From: Calonectria ilicicola
Lineage: Eukaryota; Ascomycota; Sordariomycetes; Hypocreales; Nectriaceae
Direction: 5' to 3'
NCBI GenBank assembly: GCA_020809705.1
Contig: CP085833.1
Span: 620,001 to 684,000 of the forward strand
Length of the DNA stretch: 64,000 bases
Shown here: piece after piece, positions 56,957 through 64,000 of the stretch
Layout of the letters: every line of letters begins with the position of its first letter
Position numbering within the stretch: the first letter of the stretch is position 1
Notes under the pieces: generated by a model
What the model saw: only the letters and a program-made list of their open reading frames with translations
Database searches by the model: none
What the model was told of the DNA's origin: nothing
Translations under genes and position numbers: made by a program

Positions 56957-58484
56957 TTATTCTACTCCTTCCGTAGGCTCGACGTCATACTCGATATCAC
57001 TTCTAATGATATACTTTGCGCCCTTTTTCACACCTGTCCCCTCATGCAGTGGCGCACCACGCTCTTCCCCGTGGGGGAACACTGCAAGTCCACCCATGAC
57101 AGGCTTCACGGGATAGGCATTGAGCACTCCTTCCTGCGCCGCTGGCAAAAAGAATGTCGTCTCGCCACCCTCAAATTCGTCGTTGAGGTACAGAAGGAAA
57201 GTGAACAGGGAGCTTTGCTTCTTTTCTTTGGGCGAAGCATCATACACGTAGGTATCGTCTGGGAGGATTCCAGATGGTGGCCACGCTCCGTCAATGTGGC
57301 TTCGGTACTCTGCGCCGGGAACATAACGATAGACACGGAAGCGTCGGTTGATGCCTCGAGCTAGGCGACCATTGAGGGACTTGGGAACGAATGGAGCGAC
57401 ACGCGACCACAGAATATCGATAAATTCGGGGTCGGTAACCCAGTAAAAGTTGTGTGCAAGAATGCTGGCGTCTTCGCCCTCGCGGAGAGGTGCGTCTGGG
57501 AGGAAGCCAACGCTTTCTCCGGCGGCAATGATTGCTTTACATTCCTGGGGTGTCAAGACATTCGAGGCGAGGCCGAGGCCGGGGACGTGGGGGTGATCTT
57601 GCCATGTAATAGTTGGGCTCGTGGAGGAGAGCTGGACAGCATTCGCGGCGGTAGTGTATAGGACGGCATCGTGGTGATTCGGGGGTTTGCGGAGAGGGCC
57701 AGGTGTAGTTTCGATGACTCGGAGAGAGGAGACAATGTTTGGAGGAGCGGAGTCGAAGATGGTCGTGTCGAGAACGGAGGCGTAGACTTCGTCGCGTGGC
57801 GTGTCGGGGCGGAGATCCCAGACCGGCTGGAAGGAGATGGGAGAGGAACTGTCGGACACGGTGGCTGTGTTCTTGTCAATTGGGCCGCTGACACGCAGAA
57901 CTCCATCCATGACGCTGATGAGTTCCCTGTCTCTGGCCGAGAGTGCGACTTTGTCAACGGTTCCATCGGGTCGCCTTGAGAGGCCGCTGACGACGTCGAG
58001 GTCGCGCACCCAGCGACACAGAGCGCCAAGCTTGGGCTCCTCGCCGCGAATCTTCATCTCGGCGAGGAGAATTCTTGCTTCGGTGTATTTTTCATCTTCG
58101 AGTGCGGCCGTAATTCGTCCGGTGAGGTTTGAGCCTTCTGTGCACGATCTTGTTAGCTGATTGCATGACATGGGATGGATTATCATATCATGGCCACATA
58201 CCAGCACTGTTGACGCCAGTGGTACAAGACTGTCGGAAGTCGTAGACGGCGACTCGGAGATCTTTGCATTGTTTGGACTTGGTGAGGCCGGGGTATTGTG
58301 AGAGCGTCTTGAGCGTGTCAATGGTGATTTCAAGCTCTTCTTCGGAAATGACCGTCTGGAGACTCTTGGGCTCGAATGGAGTGCCCTCGGGCGGCGGCGT
58401 AACAATTTTGGCGACCTTGGGCGTCTTTCCCTGGAGCTGGGCCTGAGCCTTTCGCTTTTGCTTGGCGGCTTTGGACTTGGCCAT
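56957..58484 (-). CDS. 2-oxoglutarate/Fe(II) dioxygenase-like protein (prolyl-4-hydroxylase type)
   Basis: Predicted oxygenase using Fe(II) and 2-oxoglutarate. Exons 58484-58202 and 58137-56957 (64-bp intron) give 487 residues. The N-terminus is very basic (KSKAAKQKRKAQAQ), suggesting nuclear or nucleolar location. The first 250 residues are unassigned. The C-terminal 210 form a P4H-like double-stranded helix: LTPQECKAIIAAGESVGF, the iron ligands His and Asp in YRSHIDGAWP, and the distal His in APLHEGTGVKKGAKYIIRSD with the basic residue for 2-oxoglutarate. FTFLLYLNDEFEGGETTFF is a hallmark block. The substrate protein or small molecule is unknown. Confidence 0.88.
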
Positions 58485-59300
58485 GATAACGGCTGCTGAT
58501 TGTGATTGACCTAGTTATGCATCGATAAAGATGGACAATTCGAGCACTAAACATTTTCATCGACTTTGTGGGGTACACGAGAGGATGCGGGGGTCTAGCA
58601 CGTGACATCACATCAAAATGGTTCGATTGACGACGTCACAGAGCACAAATAGCGTTTCATTAGGTCAATAATTCATGAGGGTTACCTAAAATCGAGGATC
58701 AAAAGCATTGTCTCAACTAAAATACAAGAAAATGGCGTTTGTGAACCGGTAATGAGTCTGGGAGACAAACGGACCAAGTTGTGTACTACCACCTCCTAGC
58801 TCCAGATCCATCCAGACAAACTTCACTTCCGACCAGAAATAGGGTAATAAAATCAATATTATTCGAGAGAATTCGTGTTTGTTTGATTGGTTTATTTATT
58901 GTTCAAATCTTTTACTGACTGCTCAGTATGGTGATGGTTTTTTTACTCATCCACCTGACACCAAACGTGTTGCTCTTGGGTAGTTGTACTATTGCTGGGT
59001 CTCCATACGAGCTGCTCAATATGAACTGTCCCATATGATACCTAATAGATGGTTGAAAGAGAATGTAAAAGTAATTGATTGTGTAAAATCTTTATTACCA
59101 ATATGTCCCAGGTGATGGTATCTGGTGCGGGAAAGGGAGAGTGTGATCACAGGCAGGAGTGGCTCATCTTCCAAGGTCTGATGCAGCCATAGCAGTGCAA
59201 TGATATGAATATCACATCCACTGAGAAAGCCACCATCATCTCTACATCTTTATAATAATCATAGGAGAATAAAACCGAATGAAACCATGACCTGGCAATC
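58485..59300. other. Intergenic, no supported gene
   Basis: About 0.8 kb, AT-rich in parts, with the dioxygenase promoter and the 3' flank of the thioredoxin gene. No feature was recognised. Confidence 0.5.
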
Positions 59301-59931
59301 CTACAGACTGCCATCAGACTCCCAATCCCCTGGGTCTTTGGGAACCTTTCGTAGCATCGCCTCCAAAGCTTTTAGTCTCGCGCCAACCACCTCGTCCGAC
59401 TTTCTTCCCCTTTGCATTAGAGTAAAGGTAGGTATCGCGCGAATTCCAAATTGGTTAGCTAGATCGTATGTACCGTCGACGTCTACGCTATAGAATTTAA
59501 TATAGCTATACTTTGATGCCAGACTAAAGCGTATTAATATCACAAATGAAGACATTGTGGGCAATATGTTTGCATACCGTTCCACATCAGGCGCTATCCT
59601 TTTGCAAGGTATACACCATGTAGCCTCAAAGTCGAGAACCACGTTCTCATCCGCATTTAATGCAGCAAATAATTCGTCTATGCTATTAATAAATTAGCAT
59701 TACTTTAATATATCTTGAATTTGAGGTGAAAATGATTGAGAATAGATGAGTGTTTTCACCAAAAAGATCTGCGGCGATGGCTTCACAGTGATATGAATAC
59801 CAGACTTACTCATGAATTTCAGGAAAGCCATATACTTTGATATCCGTGCTTGTAGCATTATTATGGGGTAAACACTGAGTAATTCCTGAAAAAAACAGAA
59901 AGGAGAGTGACAAGAACTGTAACCAAAACAT
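59301..59931 (-). CDS. Thioredoxin with N-terminal signal peptide
   Basis: Disulfide reductase of the thioredoxin fold. Exons 59931-59810, 59682-59578 and 59523-59301 give 149 residues. The first 20 or so (MFWLQFLSLSFLFFSGITQC) look like a cleavable signal peptide, so the protein should enter the secretory pathway, unlike cytosolic thioredoxin. The active site is WCIPCK. DVDGTYDLANQFGIRAIPTF contains the buried Asp region and the cis-proline. Intron 2 (59524-59577) was set at TTTAG|TCTGG because only this gives the standard spacing between the active site and the following strand. A basic, charged tail ends the protein. Neighbours give no pathway. Confidence 0.85.
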
Positions 59932-60744
59932 GTTTAATCACTCCAAAACAGTCGATAATAACACAAAGAGCGATAAGAAATGTGAGGTGGGCAGCGTTTA
60001 TATCATATCGCCATGAAGCTAATCTCCATGATTTTAGTGCCCGCCAAGCTCCCAACCTCCGTCATAAAAGGTGCCTAAATCAGTCAAACTTCGCTAGTAC
60101 TAGCAGAGAGTTCGCCTTGTGTAAAAGTATTTTAGGTGTTGATCATTACTGGCACAGCGTGATCTGTTGGAAAATAAATTATCAATTTAGAGGGAAATAA
60201 AATACAGCCGTGAAGCTGCCAAGCTTGAGGCGGAAGATAGAAGGACTCCTCTGGCCACCTAATTGACCAAAGCACCAACGTCACTATTGCGGCATCTTGT
60301 ATATTGAGTAATCTCAATTGGGTTACGAACAGGGAAAATACTTTTCAAGGCGTAAATGTGGAATAGCCATGGCTTTGCGCTACAAGAGATCTGCATTCCA
60401 TTTAGGAGCTGACCTAGAGTAGCCTGAAGCATATTTAAACTCAATCTGCTGCCATGTGGCTAGCATGAGCGAGTTATACGATTAAGCTTTAGTTACTGGT
60501 TTCAAGTGTTTGGCAGTGAGCTTGGACTTTTATTCGTGCGCTTGCTCATTTCACCTTTTCTCTAATGAGCATATAATATGGCCAATAATTCATGTTTTGC
60601 TGAACTTCTTGATTCAATTAAAGCAGCTTTCCTAATGCCCTTTGTGCATATGGTACAACTAAACGTGATTAATCCCTTCGCACGTAGATTTCTAGATCCG
60701 GAAAAAGTTCAGGGTCATCGGGAAATGCATGTGTATCGTAATCT
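59932..60744. other. Intergenic, no supported gene
   Basis: Thioredoxin promoter and 3' flank of the SRR1-like gene. A plus-strand open frame starting at 60578 is the complement of the SRR1 exon and is not a gene. Confidence 0.5.
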
Positions 60745-62049
60745 TCAACCAGTTTTCGTGTGCGGGGCGAATCTTCGTCTGTTACCCATGGTCTGGATGA
60801 CCCCAATTAGTATTTTGATTGCTAACGAGTTTAATGAAAACCACTTACGCCACCTTGCACTGCTCTCCACCATCCATCACCTCGATTGTCCATTCGTGAC
60901 TTTCTTCAGAGCTTGGTCTTACCGAATTCCAAATCATAGCAGCTGGCCTGGCAATATCGGCAACCACTTGCTTCACGGGGATGTTTGGGCTACAGCTAAA
61001 GACAACCGTATCATCGTCGACATGTGTAAACGCAAGGCTACCATGGCCGTCGACTACCTCGATTCCCAATTCTTTTAGCAAATCTTTTGCTGCTGGGGTA
61101 TAAGCTGGGTCTTGCACTAGAATAGGCAAAGGACCGGTGCCGAGCAGCTCGCCGAACAGGGTTGCCATGGTTAGTGCAGCAGCGTGTTGTGCCATGCTGC
61201 ATCTGCTTGACCGACTGTCACAATTGTCTGTGTTATCTAAACCCCAATCCGGGCTGCCGAGCGCGAAACAGACCATATGTTTCAGCTTTCGGGGGATTTT
61301 GAATTTCTCTTTAAAAATAGTCACCAGTTCTTCACATTTTGAATTTTGTGTCCAATTTCTCCAGGCGTTGTCCCACGTAGCTCTCAAACGAGGGTATTCG
61401 ATAGTCGGCCTCAATGGTCTGCCTTCCGTCCATCCGATGTTGAGAGCACAAGCATATGACAATTTGCGCTGTTCGTCGAACTCTTCGATGTAGCCTTCGG
61501 GCATCAAAGACATTCCCTTCTCAGAGTAATCTTCCTTGGGTTGATAAAGCAACTCCTGGTAGAGGTTGAAAATTATAACGATATGCCTATATTTGTACGT
61601 ATCAAAGTCAGCTCTTTGTTTTAAAATCAACTTGGAAACCTCTGGGGAAAATCCTATAGCTTTCGGATTTCTTTTTGGCAGTCAGACTCACTTTCGTTCA
61701 TTCTCATTGTCAGAAGAACCAATTCCGCGTGGTAGGTCTTTCCGCTTCCACTTTCCGTCCACTATCGTAAAATTGAGAATTGGGGTCAAAAGTAACTGGG
61801 GAAAAGATAAAGATGCATACTTGTGGGGATCATTACTGAAGAAGGCAGTGGTGTCTTTGAGAGCTCCTCTTCAATCTTGCCAAGCATTTCCTTGGTCCAT
61901 AACTTCGCACCAGAAACGTACAAGTTGTGAATGTATTCGGATAGTTCCTTGCCATATTGGCCACGGCTTTTGCGACGGTTCATGTCATGGTCTATATCTA
62001 GCCGTTGATCTTGTGATGTATCTTTTTCAGAGATTTCTGACATGGTCAA
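60745..62049 (-). CDS. SRR1-like domain protein
   Basis: Protein with the SRR1 domain, named from a plant light-signalling and clock gene; the fungal role is unknown. The domain is clear: MVCFALGSPDWG, a serine-rich SRSSRCSMAQHAA, LPILVQDPAYTPAAKDLLKELGIEVV and TVVFSCSPNIPVKQVVAD. The N-terminal exon (62049 to about 61830) encodes a charged helical stretch with ELSEYIHNLYVSGAKLWTKE. The two short introns between 61830 and 61605 are less certain: GTATGC...GATAG and GTGAGT...CAAAG fit the frame best. A final intron (60779-60842) with donor GTAAGT adds 11 residues; without it the protein would stop at 60845. Total length is about 370-390 residues. Confidence 0.72.
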
Positions 62050-62671
62050 TAGGATGAACGGAAGACGATGGAGTTTTGCTTTGCCCTTGACAGAAGCGCA
62101 AATATTCTGTGCCTCAGCTCGTCATAAGCGCCCAGAAATCCTACCCAAGTCGAAGCGTTAGGCTCCAGCGCTTTAGTCAGCGTGGTTGATCGGACTTTCA
62201 GCCGGGCCGCTCGAGAGATGACTATTCATGAGGAAGTTGTTGGTTCAGCTGCGAAAATTTGTTAGTACAATAGGATGGAGGCATTCAATCTTTAGTGCTT
62301 CCTAATTTCTAACCCCGAGTAAGCTAGACGGTGGAATTTGAGGATTATTGACTCTCTTAAAAACATCAAATTGGAAAATAATGGGTTTCAAACCTGGTTA
62401 CACAGGCATCGGAGGATTTTGGCTGGTTGTATGACCACGATATTTATGACTCTACTTGCTATAGTGTTGCCTCAGTGCCTGCCCCACTTAAGCTAGCGAG
62501 CTCTCAGCTCATGTCGTAATATGCAACGTTGCGTGCTTTTCATGAGTACCTTAGTTATTTTCGCGTAGCCAGACTCTTCAGTGAATTTCCCTTTGCTGAT
62601 TCCCCACATGCCATATTTACTGAGCCTTGTTAGCAACTTCCGCTAATCGGGCATGCGCTTTTTACAAACCT
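62050..62671. other. Intergenic, no supported gene
   Basis: Promoter of the SRR1-like gene and 3' flank of the sugar transporter. Nothing recognisable was seen. Confidence 0.5.
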
Positions 62672-64000
62672 CTAGCATTCCTTTTCGCTCTCTCTTTGCT
62701 TCACCACATCTTGATGAGTGGTCTCCGTAGAAGCGAATCTCCAAGCAGGAATCCCACGTTCGAACAACTCATCCAGTTCATTGTATGTGCGGCCTTTGGT
62801 TTCCGGAAAGAGCAGGATACACGGAATGAGATACACAAATGTGATACCACCAAAGAAAATTCCAATTTTTTGTCCCCAATTGGCGCCTTGGTTGGATAAC
62901 ATTAGTGGCACACAGTAATTCTACAACACGAGGTCAGTTTCTTCAAGGTTTTTCTTAACGGTGGGTTGTTTAACTGACGAAGAGAATTCCTGTCATGTAT
63001 TGAATCGTAACGGCGATGGATGTGGTTTTTGCGCGGAGGTTGGGGCTAGAAATCTCGACAAGACTGATCCAACCTAAATCACAAAGGATCATGAGCTCCG
63101 AGATCTCGCGTAATATGTATGACGCCTGTACTTACCGATTGGTGCGAGCGAATTCGCATATATAAAGGCCCAAAGAGAGCACAAGGCAACCAAGGCCATG
63201 CCGGAAGAATTTGTCTGTTTCATAAATCCAAGGCCTCCCACAATAAAGCAAATGGTTCCCATGATAACACCTCCCCAAATGACAAGTGTCCTTCGGCCCA
63301 CCTTGTCAACCATGTAAAAGGAAATAAGGATGCCGACGACGAGTACCATTTGTTTGATGATGTTGCCAAGGAAGGGATCATTAACACCTGCTAGCTGGAA
63401 GAAGTATGTGGTGTAACCAAACATTAGAGGGACTCCAACAATATTTTGGAAAGTAAATGGCAAGGTCGATATTACCGCCCTCTTAATATTTATCTTGCTG
63501 GAAAATAGAGCTTTCCAGTCAGAATCTTCGGATGTTCTTTTGGACAGAGCAATAGATTCCTCAATTTCGTATTTTAGGACGGAGTACTCATGGTCGATAT
63601 CATACCCTTCAACATTTCCGATTAATCTTCTGAGTGCTTTCTTCGCGTCATCATCTCTGCCTTTTCTCGCGAACCAAGCTAAATGCGATTAGCTTAATTC
63701 TTGTCTCAAGCGTTGAAATATTTACCTGGCGTCTCGGGCAGGTATAGCATAGGGAAAAGCCAGAGACCAGTGAAGATGAATTCAGAGTAAAAAATGTTTC
63801 GGAATGCCATCGGCTTGGTTTCTTCAAGGACTTTTAAACCAATGGCCAAAAATACCTGGCCAAGCGAAAACGCGAGAGAGAAGCTTCCCAATAGAGCTCC
63901 GCGAAACTGGGGCATGGCGATCTCCGACATGTAGACCATGACAGAGGTTCCCATCATGCCTCCCGCGCATCCGGCGACGAGACGAGCAATCAGAAGAACC
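62672..64000 (-). CDS. MFS sugar transporter, partial (5' end outside the window)
   Basis: Plasma-membrane hexose- or disaccharide-type proton symporter. The visible exons are 64000-63726 (entering from the right edge), 63678-63136, 63073-62979 and 62920-62672, with in-phase introns of 47, 62 and 58 bp. The fragment starts at RLVAGCAGGMMG, equal to helix 4 of the family, so roughly the first 140 residues are missing. Diagnostic blocks are YMSEIAMPQFRGALLG, the central-loop PETPG with AWFARKGRDDDAKKALRRL, MVDKVGRRTLVIWGG and, near the end, PETKGRTYNELDELFE. The sequence YCVPLMLSNQGANWG suits the maltose/alpha-glucoside-like group, but the substrate is not decided. Confidence 0.92.

Noticed and set aside
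60578..61078. 166-codon plus-strand open frame
   Set aside because: It overlaps the SRR1-domain exons on the other strand, whose conserved motifs are clear; it has no domain of its own.

Overview
The window is nuclear DNA of a filamentous ascomycete (Pezizomycotina, probably Eurotiales, by inference). Most genes are split by GT-AG introns of about 50-100 bp. Protein types are those of this group: Zn2Cys6 regulators, MCT-type and sugar MFS carriers, a DUF3425-type bZIP, a Clr5-ankyrin protein and SRR1-like proteins. No rRNA, tRNA, CRISPR or bacterial-style operon was seen. Exon models were built by hand from splice sites, reading phase and family resemblance; each reported multi-exon model closes in frame, but none has RNA support.

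Layout. 2.7-13.7 kb: a TDT-family carrier, a flavin-reductase-like protein, a zinc alcohol dehydrogenase, a CorA-like membrane protein and an unknown membrane protein with an in-frame 12-bp minisatellite. An AT-rich element with inverted-repeat ends (MITE-like) lies near 14.1 kb. 15.4-27.8 kb: aldo/keto reductase, alpha/beta hydrolase, metallo-beta-lactamase hydrolase, AhpD/carboxymuconolactone-decarboxylase-like protein, a Zn2Cys6 regulator and a fumarylacetoacetase. The intergenic DNA of this block carries a recurrent palindrome TCGGNCCGA, so it looks like one regulon controlled by its own regulator. 28.1-37.5 kb: MCT-type carrier, amino-acid/GABA-type permease, SDR, Baeyer-Villiger-type monooxygenase with an apparent frameshift, and a second Zn2Cys6 regulator. 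This may be a second catabolic group, without the palindrome.

38.3-43.2 kb is more ordinary: threonine synthase (THR4), a bZIP/DUF3425 protein and a retinol-dehydrogenase-like SDR. 43.4-46.2 kb holds two oppositely oriented paralogs of a small secreted cysteine-rich protein with the same intron positions and phases. 46.4-56.3 kb holds three large proteins of types seen in fungal self/non-self and stress islands: a STAND-like protein with a degenerate nucleotide site, an AAA+ ATPase, and a Clr5-ankyrin protein with a probable GC-AG intron. 57-64 kb: a 2OG-Fe(II) dioxygenase-like protein, a thioredoxin with a signal peptide, an SRR1-like protein and a sugar transporter cut by the window edge.

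The strongest candidates for undescribed biology are the TCGGNCCGA regulon (16.8-26.0 kb) and the secreted cysteine-rich paralog pair (43.4-46.2 kb).
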